Shown here: in pieces, positions 42,513 through 51,592 of the stretch
How positions within the stretch are numbered: position 1 is the stretch's first letter
Layout: every line of letters starts with the position of its first letter
From: Paenibacillus sp. 481
GTDB lineage: Bacteria; Bacillota; Bacilli; Paenibacillales; Paenibacillaceae
NCBI RefSeq assembly: GCF_021223605.1
Contig: NZ_CP075175.1
Location: 3,923,501 to 3,987,500 of the forward strand
DNA length: 64,000 nucleotides
Direction of reading: 5' to 3'
Translations under genes and position numbers: made by a program
The notes under the pieces: generated by a model
Told to the model about the DNA's origin: nothing
What the model saw: the letters and a program-made list of their open reading frames with translations, nothing else
The model's database searches: none

Positions 42513-43055
42513 ATGAAAATAGTAGCAATCGTAGGAAGTATCCGTGAAAAATCATTGAATTTGCAGTTAGCACAACATATACAAAAGCGTTATGCAGAAA
42601 CATTTGAACTAGAAATCTTGAGCTTACGTGATTTACCAATGTATAACCAAGACATCGAGCTTGATGCACCGCAAGCTGTGATAGATTTCAAAGCAAAAGT
42701 AAATGCAGCAGACGCCGTGCTTTGGGTTACACCAGAATATAACTCAACAATTCCAGGCGTTTTAGGCAATGCTATTGACTGGATGAGTCGGGTGGATAAA
42801 GTCATGCACGGCAAACCATCTATCATGATGGGTGCGTCAATGGGTGCAATGGGTACAGTTAAAGCGCAAATGCATTTACGAGACATCTTATTTGCCAGTG
42901 GTCTGAACTCACCATTGTTGCCAATGAATGAAGTCTATGTTGGTTCTGCACACGAAAAATTCGACTCAGAAGGCCATTTAACGGATGAAGCGACGATTTC
43001 TTTTCTAGATACTGTAATTGTTAACTTTATGCAATGGATGAAACAATTTAAGTAA
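42513..43055 (+). CDS. NAD(P)H-dependent FMN reductase (flavodoxin-like)
   Basis: A 180-residue flavodoxin-fold reductase of the azoreductase/chromate-reductase group. The FMN-binding phosphate loop IVGSIREKSLNLQ, the RDLPMYNQDIE segment, the isoalloxazine loop TPEYNSTIPGVLGNAIDWMSR and MGASMGAMGTVKAQ are typical. GGAGGAAG is the RBS, 31 bp after the IclR gene. It reduces quinones, azo compounds or metals with NAD(P)H, inferred from family. It pairs with the old yellow enzyme downstream. Confidence 0.9.
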   Translation: MKIVAIVGSIREKSLNLQLAQHIQKRYAETFELEILSLRDLPMYNQDIELDAPQAVIDFKAKVNAADAVLWVTPEYNSTIPGVLGNAIDWMSRVDKVMHGKPSIMMGASMGAMGTVKAQMHLRDILFASGLNSPLLPMNEVYVGSAHEKFDSEGHLTDEATISFLDTVIVNFMQWMKQFK

Positions 43056-43071
43056 TGAAACGAATCTAACG

Positions 43072-43107
43072 AATCCCTTAGCGCATTTTGGCGTGAGGGA
43101 TTTTTTA
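43072..43107 (+). terminator. Terminator between FMN reductase and OYE genes
   Basis: AATCCCT.GCGC pairs with GCGT.AGGGATT around ATTTTG, followed by TTTTT. The T-run touches the RBS of the next gene, so it may act as an attenuator. Confidence 0.75.
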
Positions 43108-43120
43108 TAAGGAGGATAAC

Positions 43121-44269
43121 ATGAGCAAGCGATATGAACGGTTATTTCAAAATTTCACATTTAATAGTGGCGTGCAAGTTAGAAATCGACTCATGATGGC
43201 TCCAATGACCACTTTTTCCGCAGATCAACATGATTATGTATCAGTAGAAGAGCTTGATTATTATCGTTTGCGTGCGAATGGTGTTGGAACAGTCATTACA
43301 GCCTGTGCTTATGTCGCAAAAAGTGGTAAAGGCTTTGACGGGCAAATGGCGATTGATCATGACGGGACAATTGATGGGCTTACTCGACTTGCAAAAGTGA
43401 TTCATGAAGGTGGCGCTAAAGCGGTAGTGCAGCTCTACCATGGGGGAAGACTTGCAGTGCCTCGTTTAGTTCCAAATCAAGAAACGTGGAGTGCTAGCCA
43501 TGTAGCGCCACTTCTTGATCGTGGTTTTTATAGTATCGACCAAGCACCTAAAGCGTTATCTCATGAAGAAGTGTTACAAATCGTCCATGATTTTGGAGAA
43601 GCAACACGACGCGCGATTGTCGCAGGCTTTGATGGAATTGAGCTCCACGGTGCGAGTGGCTATTTACTTCAACAATTTGTTTCACCGCATTCGAATCGTA
43701 GACAGGATAACTGGGGTGGGTCTGAAGCGAAGCGATTAAATTTCTCGTTAGCGATCATTGAAGAAGTGAAACGTGTGATTGCGGAGTATGCGACAAAACC
43801 ATTTTTAATTGGTTATCGTTTTTCACCGGAAGAGCCGGAGACACCTGGTATCACGATGAAAGAAACGTTTGGACTCGTGGAGGCGCTCATTGAACATCAA
43901 CTCGATTATGTACATTTGGCGTCAACAGATGCTTGGGCAAAACCACGGCGTGGTGTAACGAGTGAAAGATCACGCATGGAACTTTTAGCTGAAAGGATTA
44001 ATAATCGTGTGCCGCTTATCGGGGTAGGTTCAATTCATTCAGCGGATGATGCGCTAGCGGTGCTAGAGCAAGCGAATGTGCCCTTTGTAGCAATTGGACG
44101 GGCTCTAGTTGTTGATCCTCAGTGGGTTGAGAAAGTACATGCAGGTAATGAATCTCTTATTACGCATATTTTAAAAACAACCGTTCAGAAAGAGAAATGT
44201 ATACCTACCCCTCTATGGCAATTAATTTTATCGCATGAAGGTTGGTTTCCTGTGGAAAAAGAAAAGTGA
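43121..44269 (+). CDS. NADH:flavin oxidoreductase, old yellow enzyme family
   Basis: A 382-residue FMN-dependent TIM-barrel reductase. NRLMMAPMTTFSAD, the QLYHGGR segment, ELHGASGYLLQQFVSPHSNRR with the substrate-binding His pair region, and IGVGSIHSADDALAVLEQ with FVAIGRALVVDP are family signatures. Family members reduce activated alkenes, nitro groups or electrophilic enones. AAGGAGGAT precedes the ATG. Third gene of the IclR module; a terminator hairpin separates it from the FMN reductase. Confidence 0.92.
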   Translation: MSKRYERLFQNFTFNSGVQVRNRLMMAPMTTFSADQHDYVSVEELDYYRLRANGVGTVITACAYVAKSGKGFDGQMAIDHDGTIDGLTRLAKVIHEGGAKAVVQLYHGGRLAVPRLVPNQETWSASHVAPLLDRGFYSIDQAPKALSHEEVLQIVHDFGEATRRAIVAGFDGIELHGASGYLLQQFVSPHSNRRQDNWGGSEAKRLNFSLAIIEEVKRVIAEYATKPFLIGYRFSPEEPETPGITMKETFGLVEALIEHQLDYVHLASTDAWAKPRRGVTSERSRMELLAERINNRVPLIGVGSIHSADDALAVLEQANVPFVAIGRALVVDPQWVEKVHAGNESLITHILKTTVQKEKCIPTPLWQLILSHEGWFPVEKEK

Positions 44270-44323
44270 TTTTCTGGTAGTTGTGCGGTGCATATCTAAA
44301 TCGTATTTATTTGGTTAACAAAC

Positions 44324-44368
44324 AAAAATGCCCATGATGATTTTTAAAATCATTATGGGCATTTTTCC
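44324..44368. terminator. Bidirectional terminator between convergent genes
   Basis: AAAATGCCCAT.ATGAT pairs with ATCAT.ATGGGCATTTT; T-runs on both strands. It serves the OYE gene (+) and the XRE-cupin gene (-). Confidence 0.85.
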
Positions 44369-44400
44369 GTAGAAGATTGAGGTTATTTACTATTTTACAT

Positions 44401-44952
44401 TTACATTAAATCTTTACCTTGCTCGCTCTCACTGTAGATGGAAATGAGAACAATCGCTGTTTCTTCACCGATGTTTCTAACTAGATGAGGTGTGCAAGCA
44501 TTCCAGCTGAAAGAATCGCCTTCCTCAAATTCAGCTGAATCTTCTCCTTGTTCTGCATAGATTCTTCCTTTCACAACAAAATGAACTTCTTCTCCCTCAT
44601 GTGCATGTGGGACATCTCCTGTTAAAGCGCCGGGAGGTAACTCAACAAGCCTCATCTGTAAGTTCTTTGTTGAACTTAAGTGCTCCACTTTTAAATTTTC
44701 AATCCCGCTTTTTGTGATCCGTCGTTCTGCTTTGCGGACGATGTTCATTCGTTCTTCTTGTCGCAGGAGCAAATAAGCCAAAGGTACATTCAAAGTTTTA
44801 GCAATACTCGCCAATGTGGCGATGGAAGGGGATGTTTTGTTGTTTTCGACTTGGCTCATGAAGCCTTGCGATAAGCCGGTTTCTTCGCAGATTTGAGTGA
44901 TGGAAATGTTTTTACGTTTACGGATGGCCCGTATGGTAGCGCCGATGTTCAT
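44401..44952 (-). CDS. XRE-cupin transcriptional regulator
   Basis: A 183-residue regulator. The N-terminal HTH_3 domain (NIGATIRAIRKRKNISITQICEETGLSQGFMSQVENNK) is joined to a C-terminal cupin (PHAHEGEEVHFVVKGRIYAEQ, FEEGDSFSWNACTPHLVRN) that would bind a small ligand or metal. The frame opens at 45033, but AGAGGTG supports ATG 44952. It is divergent from doxX and the metallo-beta-lactamase-fold gene, with repeated GTAATA elements in the shared control region. Confidence 0.92.
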   Translation of the reverse strand: MNIGATIRAIRKRKNISITQICEETGLSQGFMSQVENNKTSPSIATLASIAKTLNVPLAYLLLRQEERMNIVRKAERRITKSGIENLKVEHLSSTKNLQMRLVELPPGALTGDVPHAHEGEEVHFVVKGRIYAEQGEDSAEFEEGDSFSWNACTPHLVRNIGEETAIVLISIYSESEQGKDLM

Positions 44953-44972
44953 ATCGTATTCACCTCTAAGAG

Positions 44973-45086
44973 ATATTTGTAATACTAAATATAAATTTAT
45001 AATAACAATATTTTTGTTGACATGCCACATCACTTCGAATTATATTTGTAATACGAAAAATATATTGTTATAGGTAATATAATAAA
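44973..45086. promoter_or_regulatory. Divergent control region with repeated GTAATA elements
   Basis: A plus-strand promoter TTGACA (45017-45022) and TATATT (45041-45046, 18-bp spacer). ATATTTGTAATAC occurs on both sides of it, at 44973 and 45043, and a third GTAATA is at 45074. The second copy sits over the -10 and start site. They are candidate operators for the adjacent XRE-cupin repressor. Confidence 0.6.
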
Positions 45087-45103
45087 AAGGAGATTTATTA
45101 ATC

Positions 45104-45514
45104 ATGAATAAAGTAACAGTGGTATCGACTCTAATGCGTGTGGTGTTAGGAATATTATTTTTAGCCCACGGCATTAGTAAATTGAACATGGGTTTGGTGA
45201 ATGTCGAAGCTTGGTTTAGTTCCTTGGGTATTCCTGGAGGAGTAGCGTATTTTGTAGCTGCTCTCGAAATTGTTGGTGGGATAATGCTTATTGTAGGGCT
45301 CTTTACCCGTTATGTTTCAGCTTTATTTGCAATTATGCTTACAGGCGCGATCTTTACAGCAAAGCTCTCCACCGGTTTGCTTGGCAATAATCAAATGGCA
45401 GGTTATGAGTTGGATTTGATTCTTATCATCACATCGATGTATATGTTCGTAGCCGATCGCTCACCTCTCTCAGTCGATCACGCTTTATTTGGAAGAAGAA
45501 GTGCTAAAAAATAA
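45104..45514 (+). CDS. DoxX-family membrane protein
   Basis: A 136-residue protein with four transmembrane helices. RVVLGILFLAHGISKLNMG, IPGGVAYFVAALEIVGGIMLIVGLFTRY and GYELDLILIITSMYM are typical of DoxX/YphA-like proteins, which accompany quinone or thiol redox enzymes. AAAGGAG is the RBS. It is followed after 37 bp by a metallo-beta-lactamase-fold protein, and both are divergent from the XRE-cupin gene. Confidence 0.88.
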   Translation: MNKVTVVSTLMRVVLGILFLAHGISKLNMGLVNVEAWFSSLGIPGGVAYFVAALEIVGGIMLIVGLFTRYVSALFAIMLTGAIFTAKLSTGLLGNNQMAGYELDLILIITSMYMFVADRSPLSVDHALFGRRSAKK

Positions 45515-45551
45515 GTAAAGAAATTTATTCGAAATGAGGAGGCTTATTATT

Positions 45552-46658
45552 ATGAATAAGATCAAAGTTATTTCTGCTATTGCAGCGATTACAATCGCAA
45601 CGGGGGCTGCTAATCTAACCGTCTCTTATGGTGATTCAAGCAATCAATCAAAACAGATGTCGGTTACTGGAAGCAATATAGATGCAAATGAGAAAGAATT
45701 TTCACCAGTCGGTGCAAAGTACGTAAACCCGTCGAGTACACGATTGATTCAATCAGGTGAGAAAATCGGTAATCTTTTTAATCTAAATGCCGAACAACCA
45801 TATGTATTACAACGATTAACGAAAAACACGTATTGGGTACAAGTACAATACTACGGGACAACTTTTTACGTAGGTTCAAAGGGAGTTATGGTATTCGATC
45901 CGTTAGAATACAGATCTGAACAAGTTCTCAAAGCGATTCGTCAAGTAACGAAGCTGCCAATTACGACAATTGTATACTCCCATGCACATGCAGATCATAT
46001 TAACGGAACGTCAGAGTTCCTTAAAGCATTAGAAGCAGAAGGACAGAAGAAGCCTCGGATCGTAGCTTCCAAAGCAACGGCAGAGAAGCTTGCATACGTT
46101 GATAGTAAAATCCCTCGCCCAACTGAACTCGTGGCTTGGCCGAAGGGCAAGTTTAAATTTGAAAATCAAGTTTTAGAACTGCATGGATTCGATCGGGCTG
46201 CACACACAGACGATCATGCGGCTTGGCTCATGAAAGGAGAAAAAGTACTTCATGCGCCAGACTTATTGAATCCAGATCAACCTTCTTTCTGGAATTTTGC
46301 AGGCTCTGAGAACTTTGTTTATTTAGAGCAAAATTATAAAGATGTGTTGAAACTAGATTGGAAATGGCTCAACGGCGGACACGGCAACGTGGGTGAGAAA
46401 AAAGATATTAACTTCCATCTTGCTTTCATCGCTGATCTGAAAAAAGCAGTCAGTGATGCTATGGTGGCATTGCCTTACGGAAATTACGTGGATTCAAGTA
46501 AAGGAGCACATACCGCATACCTAGCGGAATGGATGGATGCAGTGTCTGTAAAAGCAACAGATACACTTCGCCCGAAATATGGCAAGCTATATGGTTTCGA
46601 ACATTCTACACCTGCTAATGCAAAGATGGTTGCATTTAAAATGTATTCTTATCAATAA
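45552..46658 (+). CDS. Exported metallo-beta-lactamase-fold hydrolase
   Basis: A 368-residue protein. A signal peptide-like N terminus (MNKIKVISAIAAITIATGAA) is followed by an MBL-fold domain with the zinc motif SHAHADHINGT, then FDRAAHTDDHAAWLMKGEKVLHAPDLL and NGGHGN supplying further ligands. TGAGGAGG favours ATG 45552 over 45534. The substrate is unknown; MBL-fold enzymes include lactonases, glyoxalases and alkyl sulfatases. Secretion beside DoxX suggests an extracytoplasmic detoxifying step. Confidence 0.85.
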   Translation: MNKIKVISAIAAITIATGAANLTVSYGDSSNQSKQMSVTGSNIDANEKEFSPVGAKYVNPSSTRLIQSGEKIGNLFNLNAEQPYVLQRLTKNTYWVQVQYYGTTFYVGSKGVMVFDPLEYRSEQVLKAIRQVTKLPITTIVYSHAHADHINGTSEFLKALEAEGQKKPRIVASKATAEKLAYVDSKIPRPTELVAWPKGKFKFENQVLELHGFDRAAHTDDHAAWLMKGEKVLHAPDLLNPDQPSFWNFAGSENFVYLEQNYKDVLKLDWKWLNGGHGNVGEKKDINFHLAFIADLKKAVSDAMVALPYGNYVDSSKGAHTAYLAEWMDAVSVKATDTLRPKYGKLYGFEHSTPANAKMVAFKMYSYQ

Positions 46659-46757
46659 TCGTTAATTGTATGAGCTACAGGCTGTCGATTTGTTGACAGC
46701 TTGTACTGACTAATACGTACTTCAACGGGGATAATAATTTGGATTTCGTTAAGATAA

Positions 46758-46904
46758 AATTATGACTTATTGGACACTATCGAGGCATCTACAAGTGAAG
46801 ATGAGGCCAAACAGAAGATGATGCAGCTATATCCAGATTGGGAAAACACCGAGTTTTTACTTATGCATAGCGTCAAAAACCAGTTTGAATTGGCAAACAA
46901 GTAA
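46758..46904 (+). pseudogene. C-terminal gene fragment
   Basis: An open frame with no start: the 46 codons from about 46767 read LDTIEASTSEDEAKQKMMQL, then YPDWENTEFLLMHSVKNQFE and a stop at 46902. The composition is protein-like (charged helix with Tyr-Pro-Asp-Trp) and resembles the C-terminal tails of some MBL-fold or hydrolase proteins, but I cannot name the parent. The rest of the 354-bp gap has a GCTGTC/GACAGC inverted repeat (about 46679-46698) after the MBL gene. Confidence 0.45.
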
Positions 46905-47012
46905 GTTTGACGAGGGTGGCAGTAGGGGGCGTGGAGCGACAGTAAAGCCGGTTATTGTTTTTGAATAATAACATCAGACAAAAATTAATTAGGGAATAGA
47001 GGAGACATTTAT

Positions 47013-47861
47013 ATGAATTATCATCGTGAGCCGAGCACTTTTGTAAGCCAAGTAAATCTCAAGGTATCGAACTTGAAGCAATCACTTTCTTTTTATCAAG
47101 AGGTCATTGGATTTAAAATTTTGAGCCAAACTGAAACGAAAGCGGAATTAACCGCAGATGGGAAAACAATACTGCTTACAATAGAGCAGCCCGACGATGT
47201 TAAACCTAAGCAAAAAAATACGACAGGTATGTATCATTTTGCATTGCTACTGCCTAATCGTTCTGATTTGGCGAGTATTGTGAGACACTTCGCGGAACTG
47301 AATATACGTTTTGGATCTGCAGATCATCTTGTGAGTGAAGCCTTGTATTTAGCGGACCCGGATGGTAATGAAATTGAAATTTATATCGACCGTAATCCGT
47401 CGGTTTGGAGCTGGAGTGGTGGCAATGTAGCAATGGCGACTGATCCATTAAATTTCAATGATCTTCTCACTCGAGAGCAGGAGAGTAAGTGGAGTGGACT
47501 TCCAGCTGGCACGATTATGGGGCATATCCATCTACATGTGTCACAGCTCGCTGAAGCGGAACATTTTTATACGCAAGGGCTCGGCTTTGAGGTTGTTAAC
47601 CGGTACGGAGCGCAAGCACTCTTTATCTCGACAGGAAAATATCATCATCACATCGGATTAAATACTTGGGCGGGTATTGGTGCTCCACCTCCTGCTCCGA
47701 ACAGTGTAGGGCTTGAATCGTATTTACTTGTGCTGCCTAGTGAGGAAGCGAGAAATCATATTATAGCTCAGCTGAAAAATATAGGTGCTCCTGTTCAAGA
47801 GGAAAATGGTTATTATGTCACTGAGGATCCTTCAGGTAATCGGATTCAACTTCACGTATAA
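47013..47861 (+). CDS. VOC-family dioxygenase/glyoxalase-like protein (CatE-like)
   Basis: A 282-residue protein with two vicinal-oxygen-chelate modules (residues ~10-130 and ~165-280). The metal ligands are visible as His in MGHIHLHVS and MYHFALLLP and as Glu in DPDGNEIEIY. The layout matches Bacillus CatE/YfiE, a catechol 2,3-dioxygenase controlled by the quinone-sensing regulators of that genus. GAGGAGAC precedes the ATG. It is followed after 56 bp by a luciferase-like oxidoreductase, probably in one transcript. Confidence 0.88.
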   Translation: MNYHREPSTFVSQVNLKVSNLKQSLSFYQEVIGFKILSQTETKAELTADGKTILLTIEQPDDVKPKQKNTTGMYHFALLLPNRSDLASIVRHFAELNIRFGSADHLVSEALYLADPDGNEIEIYIDRNPSVWSWSGGNVAMATDPLNFNDLLTREQESKWSGLPAGTIMGHIHLHVSQLAEAEHFYTQGLGFEVVNRYGAQALFISTGKYHHHIGLNTWAGIGAPPPAPNSVGLESYLLVLPSEEARNHIIAQLKNIGAPVQEENGYYVTEDPSGNRIQLHV

Positions 47862-47917
47862 TCGAGGCCATTGGCTGCAATAGTGCTATAACAGCTTTAA
47901 AAGGGGAATAAAATACG

Positions 47918-48994
47918 ATGCAATTAAATGTAAGTTCTGAAAATTCGGGAATCGAAATGGGTATATATACGCTTGCTGATCTAGGTGAGGATCCTAATAT
48001 TGGGCAGAGGATTAGTTCTAGGCAGCGCATAAAGGAAATCATTGAAGCAGCTAAATTCGCTGATGAAGCGGGACTTGATGTGTTTGGCGTGGGTGAACAT
48101 CATCGATTGGACTATGCGGTATCGTCACCGGCGGTTGTTTTAGCAGCGATTGCCCAGCAAACTAAGACAATCAAACTAACGAGTGCAACTACGGTGCTAA
48201 GTACAGTTGACCCGGTTCGGCTGTTCGAGGATTTTTCTACTTTGGATTTACTTTCGGATGGACGAGCTGAAATCATTGCTGGTAGAGGGGCTTTCATAGA
48301 ATCATTTTCATTATTCGGCTATGACATTAATGACTATGATGCTCTGTTTTCAGAACACTTAGATTTACTCCTACAATTAAACGCTAATGAGACGCTCACA
48401 TGGAACGGTCGCTTCCGCTCTTCTTTGCATAATGCTGAGATTGCACCTCGTCCTGTTCAAAGTAAATTGCCTGTCTGGGTGGGTGTTGGCGGCACACCTG
48501 AAAGCGCAATTCGCGCTGGGAAAATGGGAGTTGGCATGGCACTCGCTATTTTAGGCGGTGATCCAAAACGCTTTATGCCATTAGTTGATATTTATCGCAA
48601 GTCCGGAGCTGAAGCAGGTTATTCTCCGGAAGCCCTTAACGTTAGTGTCACAGGACACACCTATATTGCCAAGACAACGCAACAAGCAAAAAAAGAATTT
48701 TATCCTTATTATTCTAATTATTGGTCTTATGTGAATAGACAACGCGGAATGGGTAATAGGAATATTTCTATTGAAGAATTTGAATATATGACAAGCCCTG
48801 ATACGGCTTTGTTTGTTGGCAGCCCGCAGCAAATTGTTGAGAAGATCTTAAGCCAATACGAGATGTTTGGTCATAAACGCTTTATTGCTCAGCTTGATAT
48901 CGGCGGTTTACCATTTGATAAAGTGATGAAAAATATTGAACTACTCGCTTCTGAAGTAGTTCCTATCGTTCGAAAAGTCACTAGTAAATCATAA
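47918..48994 (+). CDS. LLM-class flavin-dependent oxidoreductase
   Basis: A 358-residue bacterial-luciferase-like monooxygenase or reductase (TIM barrel). GLDVFGVGEHHRLDYAVSSP, TSATTVLSTVDPVRLFEDFS, SDGRAEIIAGRGAFIESF and PVWVGVGGTPESAIRAG are typical of the subgroup close to luciferase alpha. Flavin is probably supplied by a partner reductase such as the one at 42513. AAAAGGGG is a weak RBS. It ends with a strong terminator. Substrate unknown. Confidence 0.9.
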   Translation: MQLNVSSENSGIEMGIYTLADLGEDPNIGQRISSRQRIKEIIEAAKFADEAGLDVFGVGEHHRLDYAVSSPAVVLAAIAQQTKTIKLTSATTVLSTVDPVRLFEDFSTLDLLSDGRAEIIAGRGAFIESFSLFGYDINDYDALFSEHLDLLLQLNANETLTWNGRFRSSLHNAEIAPRPVQSKLPVWVGVGGTPESAIRAGKMGVGMALAILGGDPKRFMPLVDIYRKSGAEAGYSPEALNVSVTGHTYIAKTTQQAKKEFYPYYSNYWSYVNRQRGMGNRNISIEEFEYMTSPDTALFVGSPQQIVEKILSQYEMFGHKRFIAQLDIGGLPFDKVMKNIELLASEVVPIVRKVTSKS

Positions 48995-48999
48995 GTGAA

Positions 49000-49048
49000 A
49001 ATAAAGTATTAGGCCGAAGAATTTATTTCGGTCTAATACTTTATTTTG
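49000..49048 (+). terminator. Terminator after the LLM gene
   Basis: AATAAAGTATTAG.CCGAA pairs with TTCGG.CTAATACTTTATT, followed by TTG. A long, very stable hairpin. Confidence 0.8.
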
Positions 49049-49307
49049 TTCCGACCGTAAATATTAATCAATAATAATGGTGGCTTGAAAATGGGGTCGA
49101 ATAGATAAATTAAAGCAAGTAGCATTATTATTAATTGATTTATAAGGGAGATATTCTAAGCGAAAGACAATGACCGAGCTTAGCTGGATGCGCTGATTGA
49201 TGAGGAAGACATAACCTACGTGTTCGATCGTAGGAACACGATATCAAAATTTTTGTGGAGTATTATAACCCCTGAGATTCGGGGAATTAAGGATAAAAAC
49301 ATCTCCC
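49049..49307. other. Intergenic stretch before the merR-type gene
   Basis: No gene with start and RBS. A frame on the plus strand is open from about 49183 to the stop at 49385 (about 68 codons, no start codon) and runs through the merR promoter, so it could be a decayed gene end; I do not recognise it. Confidence 0.4.
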
Positions 49308-49338
49308 TTGACTCTCCCCTTAACAAGATAGTTATACT
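49308..49338 (+). promoter_or_regulatory. MerR-type promoter with 19-bp spacer
   Basis: TTGACT (49308-49313), 19-bp spacer, TATACT (49333-49338). The over-long spacer is the hallmark of MerR-activated promoters, and the downstream gene is itself MerR-family, which suggests autoregulation. Confidence 0.75.
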
Positions 49339-49389
49339 TGGTAAAGACAAGGAGAGAATTGAAAATATTCATGAAAGGGAAGTGTAACG

Positions 49390-50205
49390 ATGTTTAAAAT
49401 TAGTGAGTTTTCGAAGATTAGCCAAGTGTCTGTCAAAACACTTCGTTACTACGACCAATTGAACTTGCTCACACCAGCTCACACTGACAAATTTACAGGA
49501 TATCGATATTATACGGCTGACCAAATGTTTCAGCTCAATCGTATTTTGGCTTATAAAGAATTGGGATTCTCTTTGGACCAAATTCGTCAAATGATGTGTG
49601 AGCAAGTCCCGATTGAGCAAATTAGGGGGATGTTTCGGATCAAGCAAAATGAAATTCAGTCGACGCTAGATAAGGAACAGACTAGGCTCACTCGAATTAA
49701 GGAACGTCTGTGTTTCCTCGAGAATGAGAGTGAAAACCAAACGCCACACGATGTCATTTTAAAGGAAGTTGAGCCTAAGTTTGTGATTTCTTACCGCAGT
49801 AGAGCTTCGTATAGGCAAATACCTGAGTTATTTAAACTACTGGACGATCATTTAGGAAAATTAGGTCTGTCTTCATCTTCTCAAATTGTGCTTTGGCACG
49901 GCTGTGAAGAAAGTGAGGACGAGATAGATATCGAAGTGGCCCGTCCACTAACTCACGAAATCCCGAGTAGTCCTCCCTTCATGGTAACACAATTGCCTCA
50001 AGTTACGACGATGGCTACGCTTGTCCATGTTTGTCGGACGAGGAGCGCATGTATGGCGAGCACAGAATTAGCATTTTGGATTGAAAGAAACGGTTTCCGC
50101 ATAAAGGAAAACGAGCCCCGTCGAGAAATTTGTCTTCCTCATGAAAAATTAGGTGATCCGGAAACTTATATTGCTGAAGTCCAGATTGCTGTCGAAAGAG
50201 TTTGA
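49390..50205 (+). CDS. MerR-family regulator with GyrI-like ligand domain
   Basis: A 271-residue regulator. The N-terminal MerR helix-turn-helix (FKISEFSKISQVSVKTLRYY, then FTGYRYYTADQMFQLNRIL) is followed by the dimerisation coiled coil (residues ~75-115) and a C-terminal GyrI/BmrR-like effector domain, which typically binds hydrophobic cations or drugs. An AAGGGAAG RBS is upstream. It is followed after 29 bp by an MFS exporter, its probable target, as in Bacillus BmrR/Bmr. Confidence 0.9.
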   Translation: MFKISEFSKISQVSVKTLRYYDQLNLLTPAHTDKFTGYRYYTADQMFQLNRILAYKELGFSLDQIRQMMCEQVPIEQIRGMFRIKQNEIQSTLDKEQTRLTRIKERLCFLENESENQTPHDVILKEVEPKFVISYRSRASYRQIPELFKLLDDHLGKLGLSSSSQIVLWHGCEESEDEIDIEVARPLTHEIPSSPPFMVTQLPQVTTMATLVHVCRTRSACMASTELAFWIERNGFRIKENEPRREICLPHEKLGDPETYIAEVQIAVERV

Positions 50206-50234
50206 AGAAGTTTACATAGAAGGGGGATTCATCT

Positions 50235-51413
50235 GTGAGTAAACAACAAAAGATTCTGACCTTGAATTTATTTTTATTGACCTTCGTCTTAGGTACAAGT
50301 GAATTTGTCATTGTCGGACTGCTGACTGAAGTGTCAACCGACTTGAATATTTCGATTTCAACAGCGGGGGCGCTTGTATCAGCGTTTGCTATTTCTTTTG
50401 CAATATGTACACCCGTATTAACGGCTATATTCAGTCGGTTCTCCAAGTACCCGCTGATGCTCTCTTTGATTGGGGTATTTATTATAGGTAATATAATAAC
50501 CGCTATATCCAGTTCGTTCGCGCTGCTCCTTATTTCCAGAATAATAACGGCTATTGTGACCGGAGTGTTGATCGCACTTGCAATGGCGGTTGCCAGCGAA
50601 ACGGTGTCCGAAGAGAAGAGGGGGACAGCGATTTCAATCGTCTTTATGGGTTTTACAATCGCTAGTGTAGTCGGTGTCCCTCTTGGTACCATTATTGGGC
50701 AATGGGGTGGGTGGCAATTGGCTTTTTGGTTCACTGCTCTGTTAGGAATTATTTCTCTGATCACAAGCGCGGCGACAATTCCCAAAGGGCTAAAAGGGTT
50801 TCAAAGTTCATTAAAACAACAACTCGAATTATTAACCAATTCGCGTATTATAATAGCATTCTCTATTCCTGCGTTAAGTATAGGAGCGACATATACCGTA
50901 TATACGTATTTAGCTCCTTTGTTGCAAGAAGTACTTTTTATCCCTAACAAGTATATTAGTCTTGTATTTTTGCTTTACGGAGTTGTTTCCGTGTTCAGTA
51001 CTTTAATTGGTGGGAGATTGGCAAATCGCAACGGGATTAGCAAGCTTAGATATGTATTTCTTATACAAGCGGTCATTCTCGCATCGATTTATGTCACCTT
51101 CAACTCGATGGCTACGGGGTTGATTAGTATATCATTCATTGCTTTTATCATTTATATCATGAACTCTACGATGCAACTGTATTTCATTGATTTGGCTAAT
51201 AAATATTTTCCGACTGCGAAAGACTTGGCTTCATCATTAACGCCTGTATCCATAAACATCGGAATAGCATTGGGATCAGCTCTTGGAGGAGTTGTTACGA
51301 CGCACAAGGAATTGATTGATGTGTCTTGGTTCGGGGCGATTGTTGCGATTGCAGCCTCATTGCTGACATTTATCAGCTACAGATTAGACCGTAATCAGTC
51401 TATACATGTTTAA
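50235..51413 (+). CDS. MFS drug/metabolite exporter
   Basis: A 392-residue major facilitator with 12 predicted helices. LGTSEFVIVGLLTEVSTDLNISIS near the N terminus and ISRIITAIVTGVLIALAMAVASETV (drug:H+ antiporter-1 type, AraJ/YdhP-like) are diagnostic. The start is GTG 50235 after AGGGGGA. It is co-transcribed with the MerR-family gene 29 bp upstream. Probably exports a toxic organic compound; the compound is unknown. Confidence 0.88.
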   Translation: MSKQQKILTLNLFLLTFVLGTSEFVIVGLLTEVSTDLNISISTAGALVSAFAISFAICTPVLTAIFSRFSKYPLMLSLIGVFIIGNIITAISSSFALLLISRIITAIVTGVLIALAMAVASETVSEEKRGTAISIVFMGFTIASVVGVPLGTIIGQWGGWQLAFWFTALLGIISLITSAATIPKGLKGFQSSLKQQLELLTNSRIIIAFSIPALSIGATYTVYTYLAPLLQEVLFIPNKYISLVFLLYGVVSVFSTLIGGRLANRNGISKLRYVFLIQAVILASIYVTFNSMATGLISISFIAFIIYIMNSTMQLYFIDLANKYFPTAKDLASSLTPVSINIGIALGSALGGVVTTHKELIDVSWFGAIVAIAASLLTFISYRLDRNQSIHV

Positions 51414-51500
51414 GGTTGTCCTCACAACTATTAAATCTATTCATGTGGCAAAATGAGAACCGAAGGATTATGGGTGGGTGAACAAGCGGGTGAGTAGAAA

Positions 51501-51537
51501 ATAAACCGACTCTGGCCGTAAGGCTGGAGTCGGTTCG
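51501..51537 (-). terminator. Terminator after the nitroreductase gene
   Basis: AACCGACTC..GCC pairs with GGC..GAGTCGGTT around GTAA. On the minus strand it is followed by TATTTTCT, so it ends the marR-nitroreductase unit. Confidence 0.75.
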
Positions 51538-51592
51538 AAGCATCGGATTAATGGTATGATGCCCTACATTTATCGATGATAGCTGCTTGTCT

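Noticed and set aside
50015..50785. A 256-codon open frame antisense to the merR-type and MFS genes
   Set aside because: Spans the junction of two well-supported plus-strand genes and shows no recognisable domain.
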